A stretch of 64,000 nt of DNA from Sphingomonas lacusdianchii (GCF_022664395.1 NZ_JAKRET010000001.1:1-64000), one strand, 5' to 3'; positions 53,736 to 63,916 are shown, counted from the stretch's first letter. The notes: a model not told the origin generated them from the letters alone. Translations and numbers: made by a program.

Positions 53736-53817
53736 TCGTCACGTTCGGGGACGTTCGGAACAGCTGGTCGATCAGGCGCCTCTTTCGCGAGTCGTGGGGG
53801 CGTGGCATTCTGCGCCG

Positions 53818-54276
53818 ATGGACGTACCGGCAAACGGCGCGATGGTGCATCGCCGACTGATCGATTCGATGTATGTTGAGGCAATGGTGCTGGCCGACGA
53901 GGCCCGGGCCTATTTCGATCAGGGCGGGCTGGCCGAACGGGCGATGCTCGACCCGATGGCGCGGGTCGTCCTGTCCTGCGAGTCGCTGAAGATCACCACC
54001 CGGCTGATGCACGTCATCGCATGGCTGCTGACGCAGAAGGCTATCGATGCGGGCGAGATGACGGTGGAGATGGGCGACGATCCGATGCGCGCGCTGCCCG
54101 CCGGGCCGGAAACCGAGGATGACGCGCTGGCGACGATGCCGGCCGGAACGCAGGGCCTGATCCGCGCGAGCATGGACTTGTACCGCCGCGCCGAGCGGAT
54201 CGAGCGGTCGCGCAGCGCTCCCCCGGCGGCGAGTCCCGCGCGGGCGATGTTCGAACGGCTGGCGACGCGGCTATAG
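53818..54276 (+). CDS. DUF1465 family protein
   Basis: A 152-aa mostly helical cytoplasmic protein. RLIDSMYVEAMVLADEARAYF and SCESLKITTRLMHVIAWLL are the conserved blocks of DUF1465, a family common in alphaproteobacteria; a relation to the cell-division/peptidoglycan regulator class has been suggested but the role in this organism is unknown. The end overlaps the convergent nitronate-monooxygenase-like gene by six bases, the palindrome CTATAG supplying both stops. Confidence 0.82.
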   Translation: MDVPANGAMVHRRLIDSMYVEAMVLADEARAYFDQGGLAERAMLDPMARVVLSCESLKITTRLMHVIAWLLTQKAIDAGEMTVEMGDDPMRALPAGPETEDDALATMPAGTQGLIRASMDLYRRAERIERSRSAPPAASPARAMFERLATRL

Positions 54277-55215
54277 CAGGCGGGCGCGGGCGGCCTGATA
54301 TTCCGCGGCCATGCGCGTGATGCGATCGGCCGCGGGGACGACCGCATCGACCGCGCCGATGCCCTGACCGGCGCCCCAGATATCCTTCCACGCCTTTGCA
54401 CCCGAACCGAAATTCATCGCCGAATGGTCGCTTTGCGGCAGGGCGTCGGGATCGAGGCCGGCGGCGACGATCGAGGCTCGCAGATAATTGCCGTGTACGC
54501 CGGTGAAGAGGTTGCTGTAGACGATATCGTCGGCGCGGCCGTCGACCACCGCCTGTTTATAGGCGGGTACGGCATTGGCTTCAGCAGTGGCGATGAAGGG
54601 CGAGCCGACATAGGCCAGATCGGCCCCCGCCGCCTGTGCGGCCAGCACCGCGCCGCCATTGGCGATCGCGCCGGACAGGGCCAGCGGGCCGTCGAACCAC
54701 TGCCGCACTTCCTGGGTGAAGGCGAAGGGGTTCAACCGGCCGGCATGGCCGCCCGCGCCGGTGCAGACGAGGATCAGACCGTCGGCGCCTTTCTCGACCG
54801 CCTTGTGTGCGAAACGGTCGTCGATGACGTCGTGCAGGGTGATGCCGCCCCAGCCATGAACGGCGGTGTTGAGATCCTCGCGCGCGCCGAGCGAGGTGAT
54901 GACGATCGGCACCTTCCATTTGGCGCAGGTGGTCAGGTCGGCCTCGAGCCGGTCGTTCGAGCGGTGGACGATCTGATTGACCGCGAAGGGGGCGGCGGGG
55001 CGGTCGGGATGGGCGCGGTCATGCGCGGCCAGTTCCTCGGTGATGCGGTGCAACCATTCGTCGAGTTGCGCCTGCGGACGGGCGTTGAGCGCCGGGAAGG
55101 AGCCGACGATCCCCGCCTTGCACTGGGCGATCACGAGGTCGGGGCCGGAGATGATGAAGAGCGGCGAGCCGATCACGGGGAGGGCGAGCGTGTCGAACAG
55201 GGAGGGAAGCGCCAT
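54271..55215 (-). CDS. nitronate monooxygenase-like flavoprotein
   Basis: A 314-aa FMN-dependent TIM-barrel enzyme of the NMO/2-nitropropane dioxygenase family. Blocks are PVIGSPLFIISGPDLVIAQC at the start, FAVNQIVHRSN, GADGLILVCTGAGGHAG (FMN phosphate) and LSGAIANGGAVLAAQAAGAD. It would oxidise nitronates or act as an enoyl reductase; the true substrate is open. The start at 55215 matches the family N-terminus. It is preceded by a 306-base gap. Confidence 0.87.
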   Translation of the reverse strand: MALPSLFDTLALPVIGSPLFIISGPDLVIAQCKAGIVGSFPALNARPQAQLDEWLHRITEELAAHDRAHPDRPAAPFAVNQIVHRSNDRLEADLTTCAKWKVPIVITSLGAREDLNTAVHGWGGITLHDVIDDRFAHKAVEKGADGLILVCTGAGGHAGRLNPFAFTQEVRQWFDGPLALSGAIANGGAVLAAQAAGADLAYVGSPFIATAEANAVPAYKQAVVDGRADDIVYSNLFTGVHGNYLRASIVAAGLDPDALPQSDHSAMNFGSGAKAWKDIWGAGQGIGAVDAVVPAADRITRMAAEYQAARARLL

Positions 55216-55521
55216 ATGAGTTTCATAGCGCAACCGTAATGGCTGTCCAGTGGCGGAAGTTGGCGAAGTTGACACGAAGTTGGTGTCGCCGGGCGGGATT
55301 CGTTTATAACAAAGATAGCAATTGTAATTGGTTAGGTTGCATCGTTGGGTCCGATGTTGACACCGAATACGCCATTGGCTGCAGATCGGAACAGCGCTTT
55401 CACAGAACATAGCCCTTGTCGCATCCGCCGGCATTGTAGGAAAGTTCGGCCGGCGGAGATGGCGAACGCCTTCTTAACCCTCCTGTCCTACCGTTTGCCG
55501 GTACAGGAAGGGGAAGGATCG
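55216..55521. other. 306-base divergent intergenic region
   Basis: This gap separates the leftward NMO-like gene from a rightward membrane-protein gene and must hold promoters for both. It has a clearly AT-rich island (about 55300-55340, TTTATAACAAAGATAGCAAT) in otherwise GC-rich DNA. No gene or repeat is seen. Confidence 0.45.
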
Positions 55522-55917
55522 ATGGTCGAAGTCGCGCGCAAGCGGAGCCTGGTGCTGTTCGAGATCGGTGCGGCGGCGCTGTTGCTGCTGCTGGCGTTCG
55601 GGGTGGTGGCGAAGGGGGTGCTGGAGATGCACCGCTATCCCAGCCAGCCCGTGGTGGCGGCGGCGTTCGAGGCGCCGGCCGGGTGCGACTATGCCGGTTC
55701 GAAGCCGGTCGCGCAGGTGCCGGCGGCGTGTGCGACCGCGGCATATCGGTTGACCAAGCTGACCGATCTGGGGCTGGGTGCCGCCAAGGGCGACGTGCAT
55801 TGGTACCGGGTCGGTGACGATGCGCTGCTGCTGCTGTGTTTCGAGGGCGGCGATGCCTGTGCGGTGCGCGGGCGGGTGTCGGGCAAGTTCGTGCGGGCGG
55901 CGGGGGTGCAGGCCTAG
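55522..55917 (+). CDS. single-pass membrane hypothetical protein
   Basis: A 131-aa protein. A short basic N-terminus (EVARKRS) is followed by one membrane helix (LFEIGAAALLLLLAFGVVAKG) and a ~95-residue outside domain with four Cys (GCDYAGSK, PAACATAAY, LLCFEGGDACAV), which may form disulfides. The ATG at 55522 follows GGAAGGGGAAGGATCG. It converges with mntH, seven bases apart. Function unknown. Confidence 0.6.
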   Translation: MVEVARKRSLVLFEIGAAALLLLLAFGVVAKGVLEMHRYPSQPVVAAAFEAPAGCDYAGSKPVAQVPAACATAAYRLTKLTDLGLGAAKGDVHWYRVGDDALLLLCFEGGDACAVRGRVSGKFVRAAGVQA

Positions 55918-55924
55918 GCGCGGA

Positions 55925-57259
55925 TCAGCCCGTCACCACCTGATATAACAGGACGGAGTTCAGCACGATCACCGCCGCGCAAATCGTCCACGCGGCGATG
56001 GCGAGGATCGGGCGGTTGGCGAAGTCGCCCATCTTGCCGCGGTCGCCGGTGAAGCGGACCAGCGGATAGACGGCGAAAGGCAGCTGGAGACTGAGCACCA
56101 CCTGGCTGGCGATCAGCAACTGCGCGGTGCCGCTTTCGCCATAGAGGCCAGCGACGACGACCGCCGGCACGATCGCGATCAGCCGCGTGACGATCCGCCG
56201 CAGCCATGACGGCAGGCGGATGTTGAGGAATCCCTCCATCACGATCTGCCCGGCAAGGGTGCCGGTGATCGTCGAATTCTGTCCCGATGCCAGCAGCGCG
56301 ACGGCGAACAGGATGCTGGCGGCGCCGGCGCCGAGCATCGGCGTCAACAGCTGATAGGCGTCCTGTATCTCCGCCACGTCGGTGCGTCCGGCGGTGTGGA
56401 AGGTGGCGGCGGCGAGGATCAGGATCGATCCGTTGATGAACAGCGCGAGCATCAGCGCGATCGAACTGTCGATCGTGGCGAGCTTCACCGCCTCGCGCCG
56501 ACCCTCGGGCGATCGGTCGAAGCTGCGCGTCTGCACGATCGAGCTGTGGAGATAGAGGTTGTGCGGCATGACGGTCGCGCCGAGGATGCCGATCGCGATG
56601 TAGAGCATCGCCGGGTTGGTGACGATCTCCGCCCGCGGGATCAGACCGCTTGCGATCGCGGCGATCGAGGGTTGCGCGAGGAACAGCTCGACCGCGAAAC
56701 AGCCGGCGATCACGATCAGCAGCGCGACGATGAACGCTTCGAGTTTGCGAAAGCCATATTGCTGAAGCAGCAGGATCAGCATCACGTCGACGGCGGTGAT
56801 GCACACGCCCCAGACCAGCGGGATGCCGAACAGCAATTGCAGCGCGATGGCGGTGCCGATCACCTCCGCCAGATCGCAGGCGATGATCGCCAGTTCGCAC
56901 AGGCCCCACAGCACCCATCGGACCGGCGCGGGATAATATTCGCGACACGCCTGCGCAAGATCGAGACCGGTGACGATGCCGAGCTTCGCCGACAGCGATT
57001 GCAGCACCATCGCCATGACGTTCGACAACAGGATTACCGACAACAGCGTATAGCCGAACGCCGATCCGCCGGCGATGTCGGTCGCCCAGTTGCCCGGGTC
57101 CATATAGCCGACCGCGACCATATAGCCGGGGCCGGCAAAGGCGCCGAGCTTGCGCCAGAATTGCCCCGCACCGGCCGGAACCGGCACGGTGCGGAACGAC
57201 CCGGGAAGACTGGGGCGACGTTCCGGGGTGATGTCGGCGGCAGACGGTGGTGGAGCCAT
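55925..57259 (-). CDS. mntH: Nramp-family divalent metal transporter
   Basis: A 444-aa proton-coupled Mn2+/Fe2+ importer in the inner membrane. The metal-binding DPGN (residues 54-57) in helix 1 and [10 protein letters not shown] in helix 6 (metal-binding Met in ATVMPHN) are present. Eleven hydrophobic helices can be counted. Length is somewhat above the family mean because of a polar N-terminus of about 35 residues. No operator was recognised upstream. It lies just after the two ferritin-like genes on the same strand. Confidence 0.93.
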   Translation of the reverse strand: MAPPPSAADITPERRPSLPGSFRTVPVPAGAGQFWRKLGAFAGPGYMVAVGYMDPGNWATDIAGGSAFGYTLLSVILLSNVMAMVLQSLSAKLGIVTGLDLAQACREYYPAPVRWVLWGLCELAIIACDLAEVIGTAIALQLLFGIPLVWGVCITAVDVMLILLLQQYGFRKLEAFIVALLIVIAGCFAVELFLAQPSIAAIASGLIPRAEIVTNPAMLYIAIGILGATVMPHNLYLHSSIVQTRSFDRSPEGRREAVKLATIDSSIALMLALFINGSILILAAATFHTAGRTDVAEIQDAYQLLTPMLGAGAASILFAVALLASGQNSTITGTLAGQIVMEGFLNIRLPSWLRRIVTRLIAIVPAVVVAGLYGESGTAQLLIASQVVLSLQLPFAVYPLVRFTGDRGKMGDFANRPILAIAAWTICAAVIVLNSVLLYQVVTG

Positions 57260-57285
57260 GGTCGGTCGCTATCCCCGGAGGAAGG

Positions 57286-58287
57286 TCAAATGGCGGCGCT
57301 GGTTTTCAGTAGCCCGTTGACACCTGCCGGAAAGAACCCGCCGAGCGCAACCGAACTGCGCGTCTGGTACGCGACGTTCAGAACCTGCGCGGGTGCGCGG
57401 GCATAGGTGATGCCGCTGCCGTCGGTCGGCACGATGTTCGATGCGTTGTTCGCCGGCCGCACGCCCTGATCGATATCGGCCGCGCCATCGAAATTGTCGC
57501 GCGCGGTCGACAATGCCTCGGTCGCGTCGATCAGCGCCGGGGTGGCGATGCCGCGGCGATAGAGCGCCTGGCGGATCAGGCCGGCATGATAGGCCTTTGC
57601 CCCCTGCATCCCCGCGGCGGCATCGAGGAACGCGGCGCCCGCCACCGAGGCGATGATCCCGCGCCATGCGGTGACGACGACATCCTCGAACACGAACGCG
57701 CCGAGCAGAAAACGGTCGTCGCTCTCATAGACGTCGAACGTCGCCGATGCGGTGGTGATGAGCGCGGCGGTACGGGCGAGGTTCGAAAAGGCGCTGGTGG
57801 CGGTGACGCCGAGGTCGATCGCCGGCTGCGCGATCACCGTCGAACCGATCACGCCGCGCAGATAGGCGACATGCGCACGCGTGTCGGCGGCGAGTTCGCG
57901 GGCATAGCGCCCGATCGTCGCATCGCTGAAGGCGACCTGCCGTGCACCGCTCGCGGCACCCGGCGTGCCGGCGCCGCCCAGCAGGCTGGCGTCGAGACCG
58001 GTACCGGTCGTGGCGTAGCTGTAATATTGCGCCTGAAGATAGGCGAAGTTCAGCGTGAAGTTGAGGATGTCCGCGTCGGTTGCCGGGCTCGGCACCGGGG
58101 TCGGGGTACCCGAAGCGGTCGGCGTGGGTGTCGGCGTCGGCGTGGGGGCGGGGTTGGCGTTGTTGCCACCGCAGGCGGCGAGCAGTCCGGCCCCGGCGAC
58201 GGCGGCGGACACGCCACCGGCGGCGCGCAGGAAATCGCGGCGGCTGTCATTCTTGTCCAGCACGGGCAGCATCGATTCGTTGGTCAT
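57286..58287 (-). CDS. Tat-exported ferritin-like lipoprotein, metal site degenerate
   Basis: A 333-aa protein. SRRDFLRAAG is a Tat motif, LLAACGG a lipobox, then a Pro-Thr-rich linker (about 45-70) and a ferritin-like four-helix domain (about 70-225). Compared with the neighbouring paralogue, carboxylate ligands are replaced: FAYLQAQYY for LEYLEAQFY, ADTRAHVAY for QDEVAHVEF, GAKAYH for AAEAYH. Only VFEDVVV keeps its Glu. It probably no longer binds a di-metal centre. Start at 58287. Co-directional with the paralogue, 20 bases downstream. Confidence 0.85.
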   Translation of the reverse strand: MTNESMLPVLDKNDSRRDFLRAAGGVSAAVAGAGLLAACGGNNANPAPTPTPTPTPTASGTPTPVPSPATDADILNFTLNFAYLQAQYYSYATTGTGLDASLLGGAGTPGAASGARQVAFSDATIGRYARELAADTRAHVAYLRGVIGSTVIAQPAIDLGVTATSAFSNLARTAALITTASATFDVYESDDRFLLGAFVFEDVVVTAWRGIIASVAGAAFLDAAAGMQGAKAYHAGLIRQALYRRGIATPALIDATEALSTARDNFDGAADIDQGVRPANNASNIVPTDGSGITYARAPAQVLNVAYQTRSSVALGGFFPAGVNGLLKTSAAI

Positions 58288-58307
58288 GTGTCTCGCTCCC
58301 GAAAGGC

Positions 58308-59336
58308 TCAGTTCGCCGCGCTGGTCTTGATGTTGCCGTTGACACCGGCGGGGAAGAACCCGCCCGTGGCGACGGCATTGCGGTTCAGATAGGCGATGTT
58401 GAGCACCTGTCCGGTGGTGCGGCCGGAAGGGAGGCCGGTATTCGGATCGAACGGCGTAATGTTCGACTGGTCGCCGATCGGGCGGACGCCCTGATCGAGA
58501 TCGGTGCCGCCGTCGAGGCTGTCGCGCGCGGCCGAGATCGATTCGGTCGCGTCGATCAGCGACGGGGTCGACAGGCCGCGGACATAGAGCGCCGAGCGGA
58601 TCATCGAGGCGTGATAGGCTTCGGCGGCGAGAATGCCGGCCGCCGCCTGTCGGATGAGCGTGTTGGCGATGCCGGGCAGCGCGCCGCGATAGGCAGTGAC
58701 GCCGATATCCTCGAACAGATAGGCGGCGAGCAGGAAATTGTCGTCGCTGGCATACGGATCGAAGGTATCGTTGGCACCGATCAGGCCGGCGGCGCGGGCA
58801 GCGACCGAAAAGGCGCTGGTCGCGGTGGCGCTGAGGTCGAGCGCGGGCATGGCGATGGCCCAACTGCCGAGCGCATTGCGGATGAATTCGACGTGCGCGA
58901 CCTCGTCCTGCGCGATTTCGCGGGCGAAGTTGGCGACGACCGGATCGTTGAGCGTCGCCTTGCGCCCGCCGGTCACTGCGCCCGGGGTGGTGCCGCTGGG
59001 GCCGGTCAGCAACGCGGCGGCGAGGCCGGTGCCGTTGGCGGCGAAGGCATAGAATTGCGCTTCGAGATATTCGAGGTTGAGCGCGAAGTTCAGCACGTCG
59101 ACGTCGGACGTCCCGGCGGTGCCCGATGCGGTCGGGGTCGGGGTCGGCGTGGGGGTCGCGGTGCCAGTGCCGGTGGGGGTCGGAGTCGGCGAGGAATTGC
59201 CGTCGCCGCACGAGGTTAGCGCGAGACCGCCGCCGATCGCCGCCGCCGCACCGAAGGCGCGGAAGAAATCGCGGCGTTCTTCGCGCCGACGCGCCCGTGC
59301 GTCCAGCGCCTCAACCATCTGTGTCTCGTCGGTCAT
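58308..59336 (-). CDS. Tat-exported ferritin-like lipoprotein, intact metal site
   Basis: A 342-aa protein. ERRDFFRAFG is a Tat motif followed by LALTSCGD (lipobox) and a Thr-Pro repeat linker. The ferritin-like domain carries Glu in NLEYLEAQFY, Glu-His in QDEVAHVEF, Glu in LFEDIGV, and Glu-His in AEAYHASM, the full set for a di-iron or di-manganese site. It is predicted to be a folded, periplasmic lipoprotein with oxidase or storage activity. It is the first gene of the pair; no promoter element was identified. Confidence 0.87.
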   Translation of the reverse strand: MTDETQMVEALDARARRREERRDFFRAFGAAAAIGGGLALTSCGDGNSSPTPTPTGTGTATPTPTPTPTASGTAGTSDVDVLNFALNLEYLEAQFYAFAANGTGLAAALLTGPSGTTPGAVTGGRKATLNDPVVANFAREIAQDEVAHVEFIRNALGSWAIAMPALDLSATATSAFSVAARAAGLIGANDTFDPYASDDNFLLAAYLFEDIGVTAYRGALPGIANTLIRQAAAGILAAEAYHASMIRSALYVRGLSTPSLIDATESISAARDSLDGGTDLDQGVRPIGDQSNITPFDPNTGLPSGRTTGQVLNIAYLNRNAVATGGFFPAGVNGNIKTSAAN

Positions 59337-59729
59337 CTACCGGTTCCCTTAACGCGTTCGGCCCCGCCCCGCGCATGGCGGAACGACCCGGGCCAGTCGT
59401 CTGACGTACGCGCCATGATAGCGCGCGTGCCCGATGCGGTGTGCTGTATTGCGTGTGAGGGCAAGAGGCTAGGGGGTGGTTGTTGCGTGGAGGAGACTTC
59501 GCGTTCAGTCGCTTCGTGGCCTTCGCCTCTGCCAGACGAGACTTCCACGAAAGTCAGACCTTCAAACCAAATTCCATCGTACCCCGGCGGAGGCCGGGGT
59601 CCAGTTGGAAAGGCCCGTCAGTAAGGTACGGACGTCCCGCAACTGGGCCCCGGCCTTCGCCGGGGCACGCGGAAAGTAGCTTAGCCGCGGTCCTATCCGC
59701 GCGGGATGCTGTTCCTGGGAAAGCCAGCC
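59337..59729. other. 393-base intergenic region with a repeat
   Basis: This gap separates the ferritin-like pair from the class II DAHP synthase stop. No gene is seen. Its centre-right holds an inverted repeat (59579-59670), and the left part probably carries the promoter of the ferritin-like pair. Confidence 0.5.
59579..59670. repeat. palindromic intergenic repeat (GGCCGGGG type)
   Basis: Two hairpin arms, TACCCCGGCGGAGGCCGGGG-TCCAG at 59580 and CTGGGCCCCGGCCTTCGCCG-GGGCA near 59646, are inverted with respect to each other. The internal stems CCCCGGC..GCCGGGG and CCCCGGC..GCCGGGG are self-complementary. The arrangement is typical of a dispersed composite repeat. Confidence 0.75.
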
Positions 59730-61103
59730 TTACGCGGCGACGGCGCGGCGTTCGGCCATTTCCTCGTTCAGCATCTCGGCCAGCAGGAACGCCAGTTCAA
59801 GGCTCTGTCCGGCGTTGAGGCGCGGGTCGCAGTGCGTGTGGTAGCGATCGGCAAGGCTCTGTTCGGTGACCGCGATCGCGCCGCCGGTGCATTCGGTGAC
59901 ATTCTGTCCGGTCATTTCGGCGTGAATGCCGCCGGCATGGCTGCCCTCCGCTCGGTGAACGGCGAAGAAGCCGCGCACTTCGGCGAGGATGCGGTCGAAC
60001 GGCCGCGTCTTGTAGCCGGTCGTCGCCTTGACGGTGTTGCCGTGCATGGGGTCGCACGACCAGACCACCGGATGCCCTTCGCGCTGGACGGCGCGGATCA
60101 GCTTGGGCAGGCCCGCCTCGATCTTGTCGTGGCCGTAGCGGGTAATCAGGGTCATCCGCCCCGCGATACGGTTCGGGTTCAGCGTGTCGAGCATGCGCAG
60201 CAGCGCGTCCGGTTCGAGCGTCGGGCCGCACTTGATGCCGATCGGATTGCCGATGCCGCGCAGGAATTCGACATGCGCCGATCCGTCGAACCGGGTGCGA
60301 TCGCCGATCCACAGGAAGTGCGCCGAGGTGTCGTACCAGTCGCCGGTCAGCGAATCCTGCCGGGTCAGCGCCTGTTCGTACGGCAGCAGCAGCGCTTCGT
60401 GGCTGGTGTAGAAGCTGGTCGCCTTCAGCTGGGGCACGCTGTCGGCGTCGATGCCGCACGCGGCCATGAAGTCGAGCGCCTCGCCGATGCGGTCGGCGAC
60501 GTCGGCATATTTCTTGGCCCAAGGGCTGCGGCCCATGAAGTCGTGGGTCCAGCGATGGACCTGATGCAGGTTCGCATAGCCGCCGGTCGCGAAGGCGCGC
60601 AGCAGGTTGAGCGTCGCCGCCGCCTGCGAATAGGCGCGGATCATCCGCTGCGGATCGGGGATGCGGCCTTCGGCGGTGAAGGCGATGTCGTTGATATTGT
60701 CGCCGCGATAGCTGGGCAGCTCGACGCCGTCGATCACCTCGGTATCGGCCGAGCGCGGCTTGGCGAACTGGCCAGCCATGCGACCGACCTTCACCGTCGG
60801 CAGCTTCGACGCGAAGGTCAGCACCACCGCCATCTGCAGGATGACGCGGAAGGTGTCGCGAATATAGTTGGGATGGAATTCGGCAAAGCTCTCGGCGCAA
60901 TCGCCGCCCTGGAGCAGGAACGCACGACCCTCGGCCACTTCGGCCAGTTCGGCGGTCAGGCTGCGGGCTTCGCCGGCGAAGACCAGCGGCGGATAGCTGG
61001 CGAGCTGTGCCGTGGTCGCGTCGAGTGCGGCGCGGTCGGGATAGGTGGGAAGCTGGCGCGCTTCGGCGGTTGTCCAGCTATCGGGGGCCCAGTTGGCGGC
61101 CAT
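59730..61103 (-). CDS. class II 3-deoxy-7-phosphoheptulonate (DAHP) synthase
   Basis: A 457-aa class II DAHP synthase that starts the shikimate pathway. Blocks are [17 protein letters not shown] at the start, [26 protein letters not shown], ERGIDIs replaced by [16 protein letters not shown], and [10 protein letters not shown], where metal ligands lie. Length agrees with the family. The start at 61103 gives the usual N-terminal NWAPDSW. No allosteric extra domain is seen. A repeat-rich gap lies downstream. Confidence 0.92.
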   Translation of the reverse strand: MAANWAPDSWTTAEARQLPTYPDRAALDATTAQLASYPPLVFAGEARSLTAELAEVAEGRAFLLQGGDCAESFAEFHPNYIRDTFRVILQMAVVLTFASKLPTVKVGRMAGQFAKPRSADTEVIDGVELPSYRGDNINDIAFTAEGRIPDPQRMIRAYSQAAATLNLLRAFATGGYANLHQVHRWTHDFMGRSPWAKKYADVADRIGEALDFMAACGIDADSVPQLKATSFYTSHEALLLPYEQALTRQDSLTGDWYDTSAHFLWIGDRTRFDGSAHVEFLRGIGNPIGIKCGPTLEPDALLRMLDTLNPNRIAGRMTLITRYGHDKIEAGLPKLIRAVQREGHPVVWSCDPMHGNTVKATTGYKTRPFDRILAEVRGFFAVHRAEGSHAGGIHAEMTGQNVTECTGGAIAVTEQSLADRYHTHCDPRLNAGQSLELAFLLAEMLNEEMAERRAVAA

Positions 61104-61201
61104 GGGAGAATTCCATCCAGTCGGTTCGGGCAATTCCCATGCGCGAAACCGTTCCTTGGCGCAATGAAGGAAAGGTTGGTCAGCCCGATCGACTGCTTCG
61201 A

Positions 61202-61642
61202 TCAGCCATAGCGATGATGAAATTCGTCATTGTCCATGACGAGATAGCGGATCGCGTCGATCAGCGCCCAGATGCCCGTGACCAGCAGGCCGACGACCGT
61301 ACAGGTCAACAGCAGCATGACGATGCCCGATCCGGTCTTGCCGAGATAGAAGCGGTGGATGCCGAGCGTGCCGAGGAAGAAGGCGAACAGGACGGCGGCG
61401 ATCTTGTCCTTGCGCCCGCGTGGGCGGCGGTCGTCGTTGGCGGGGCGGGGGGCGACGGTGCCGGGGACGTGATAGATGCGCAGTGCGCGGCCGTTCGAGG
61501 TTTCGAAATCGACCTGCGCGCCGACCGACGGGCCGATACGGTCGCTCCAATCGTCGGGCTGGAACCAGTAACGCTGACCATCGTCGCCGGCGATCCGCCC
61601 CTCGCGTCCGTCCCGATCGACGCCCAGCACCTGTCCCCGCAT
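61202..61642 (-). CDS. TM2-domain membrane protein
   Basis: A 146-aa protein. An N-terminal ~60-residue cytoplasmic-type domain ([20 protein letters not shown] and FQPDDWSD) is followed by a basic linker and a TM2 domain: two helices around [19 protein letters not shown] and [22 protein letters not shown]2 proteins are small inner-membrane proteins of poorly known function. The start at 61642 is chosen to include the N-terminal domain. It lies between cysS and the DAHP synthase gene, all leftward. Confidence 0.82.
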   Translation of the reverse strand: MRGQVLGVDRDGREGRIAGDDGQRYWFQPDDWSDRIGPSVGAQVDFETSNGRALRIYHVPGTVAPRPANDDRRPRGRKDKIAAVLFAFFLGTLGIHRFYLGKTGSGIVMLLLTCTVVGLLVTGIWALIDAIRYLVMDNDEFHHRYG

Positions 61643-61713
61643 ATCGTCCCCCGATGATTCGCGGGAAAGGGTATGACGGGGAAGGCGGTCCGGGAGCAAG
61701 GGGTTAGCGCCGC

Positions 61714-63153
61714 CTATCCCAGCGTCGGGCGCCAGTCCCAGCCAAGCGGATCGCCGTCCATGACCTCGACGCCGGCGGCGGTCAGTTCGTCGCGGATCGC
61801 GTCGCTTGCGGCAAAATCCTTGGCGGCGCGGGCTTCCTTGCGATCGGCGAGCCGCGCCTCGATCGTTGCCGCATCGATCGTCGCGTCGGCGGGGCGGACG
61901 CGCAGGTCGGCGCGCTCGATCGTGGCGAGGCCAAGGCCCAGCACCGCGTCGAAATCGGCGAGCGCGGCGAGGCGGTCGGCGGGCGTCAGCTTCTTGTCGG
62001 CCAGCAGTTCGTCGAGCACCGGCAGCGCACGCGGGGTGTTCAAGTCGTCGGACACCGCCGCGTCGAGGCGTTCGCGGTAGGTTGCCGCCTTGCTCGCATC
62101 GCCGTCGCTCGACGCCCGGGCGCGCAGGGCGACGACGGTCATCGCCAGCCGCTTCAGCCGGGTCAGTGCCGCGATCAGGTTTTCGGCCGAAAATTCCAGT
62201 TCGGAACGATATTGCGCCGACAGGCACATCAGCCGGTAGGCGAGCGGATGCACGCCGCCGTCGATGAGCGTCTGGAGCGTGGTGAACACTCCATTGGACT
62301 TCGACATTTTCCCCGAACGCTCGACGAGGAAGTTGTTGTGCATCCAAAAGGCGGCACCGCTATCCGCGCAACCGCAATAGGCCTGGTTCTGCGCGATCTC
62401 GTTCGGGTGGTGGATCTCACGGTGATCGATGCCACCGGTATGGATGTCGAACGGGCTGCCCAGGTATTTGAGGCTCATCACCGAGCATTCGAGATGCCAG
62501 CCCGGCGCGCCCTTCCCCCAGGGCGATTCCCATTCCATCTGCCGCGTCTCGCCCGGCGGGGTCTTGCGCCAGATGGCGAAGTCCTGCGGATGGCGCTTGC
62601 CCGCGACCGGATCGATGCGGCCTTCGCCGGCATCGTCCTGACCGCCGGCCAGCGCGCCGTAATTCGGCACGCTGCTGCTGTCGAAATAGAGGCCGCTGTC
62701 GAGTTCGTAGCAGTGATCAGGCGCGATCTTTTCGGCGAACGCAATCATCTCGGCGATATGATCGGTCGCGACCGACCAGCGCGTCGGGTCGTCGATGTTG
62801 AGGTCGCGCAGATTGCCTTTGAACGCCGCGGTATAATGGGCGGCGATGTCCCAGATCGACTGGGCGCGCGCCTTTGCCGCCGCTTCCATCTTGTCGTCGC
62901 CGGCATCGGCGTCGGAGGTGAGATGGCCGACATCGGTGATGTTGATGACGTGCGTCAGCGAATAGCCCTTCCACCGCAGCACCCGGCTGAGCGTGTCGGT
63001 GAAGACGTACGCTCGCAGATTGCCGATATGGGCGTAGTTGTAGACCGTCGGGCCGCAGGAATAGACGCGCACCCCCTTTGCCGGGTCGAGCGGTTCGAAA
63101 CGCTGAAGGTTGCGGGTCAGCGAGTTGTGAAGCGTAAGCGGGGCACCGTGCAT
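61714..63153 (-). CDS. cysS: cysteine-tRNA ligase
   Basis: A 479-aa class I synthetase. The N-terminal zinc Cys33 and HIGN form of the HIGH motif (YSCGPTVYNYAHIGN), GAPGWHLECS, HHPNEIAQ and the KMSKSNG loop are all present, followed by the DALR-type helical domain and C-terminal region. Full length. The start at 63153 is an ATG right before APLTLHNSLTR, typical for the family. The gene is followed by the TM2 gene in the same direction. Confidence 0.95.
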   Translation of the reverse strand: MHGAPLTLHNSLTRNLQRFEPLDPAKGVRVYSCGPTVYNYAHIGNLRAYVFTDTLSRVLRWKGYSLTHVINITDVGHLTSDADAGDDKMEAAAKARAQSIWDIAAHYTAAFKGNLRDLNIDDPTRWSVATDHIAEMIAFAEKIAPDHCYELDSGLYFDSSSVPNYGALAGGQDDAGEGRIDPVAGKRHPQDFAIWRKTPPGETRQMEWESPWGKGAPGWHLECSVMSLKYLGSPFDIHTGGIDHREIHHPNEIAQNQAYCGCADSGAAFWMHNNFLVERSGKMSKSNGVFTTLQTLIDGGVHPLAYRLMCLSAQYRSELEFSAENLIAALTRLKRLAMTVVALRARASSDGDASKAATYRERLDAAVSDDLNTPRALPVLDELLADKKLTPADRLAALADFDAVLGLGLATIERADLRVRPADATIDAATIEARLADRKEARAAKDFAASDAIRDELTAAGVEVMDGDPLGWDWRPTLG

Positions 63154-63337
63154 GGCCGAGCGCATAGCGCGACGCGACCCGTCTGCAAATCCGTACCGTT
63201 GACCGGCAAAAGCGCGCCACTCCCGGAACAGGCCGCCACGACGGCGGTTAGGGTTGGCACGATCGAAAAACACGTTTCGATCAATATCTTAATATGGATC
63301 AATCGGTCGAACCCCTGGGTTCGGCGGACGGGAGAGC

Positions 63338-63916
63338 ATGGCCATGGCCGAAAGCGGACACCCCGGCGACATCGCGCGCGACGACGCGCCGTCCTTTACA
63401 TCCAAGGATAGCAGCGAACGCGGCGAGGCCGCCCCGAATGGCGAATCATCGGTATCGGGGGTCGCGGTGACGATCAACCGGCCGGCCCGCGAACTCTATG
63501 CCTATTGGCGCGACTTCGGGAACCTCGCGACCTTCATGTTGAATGTCGAGGCGATCGAGGTTCGCGATCGGGATCGGTCGCACTGGACCGTGAGTGGCCC
63601 GAACGGCAGCTATGAATGGGACGCGATCGTTACCGAAGACGTCGATGGCGAACGCATTGGCTGGCGTGCCGAAAATAGCGACGTACCGAACAGCGGCTGG
63701 GTATCGTTCCACGAAGCGGCACCGGGACGCGGAACCGTGGTGACCGCCATGATCGCCTATTCCCCGCCCGCCGGCATCCTCGGCAAGCTGGTCGCCAAGG
63801 TCACGCAGCGCGAACCGGCGATCCAGGCGCGGCGCGACCTCCGCCGGTTCAAACAACTGATGGAAACCGGCGAGATCGCAACGACCACGCCGCCCAACCG
63901 CGAACCCAAGTCTTAA
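63338..63916 (+). CDS. SRPBCC-family protein
   Basis: A 192-aa protein. A polar N-terminus (~40 residues) is followed by a START-like cyclase/dehydrase domain: VTINRPARELYAYWRDFGNL, WTVSGPNGSYEWDAIV, ERIGWRAENS and GRGTVVTAMIAY. Such proteins bind small hydrophobic ligands; they often accompany stress or dehydrogenase genes. Here an alcohol dehydrogenase gene follows 13 bases later. ATG at 63338 or at 63344 is possible; the latter is better spaced from GGGAG. Confidence 0.83.
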   Translation: MAMAESGHPGDIARDDAPSFTSKDSSERGEAAPNGESSVSGVAVTINRPARELYAYWRDFGNLATFMLNVEAIEVRDRDRSHWTVSGPNGSYEWDAIVTEDVDGERIGWRAENSDVPNSGWVSFHEAAPGRGTVVTAMIAYSPPAGILGKLVAKVTQREPAIQARRDLRRFKQLMETGEIATTTPPNREPKS

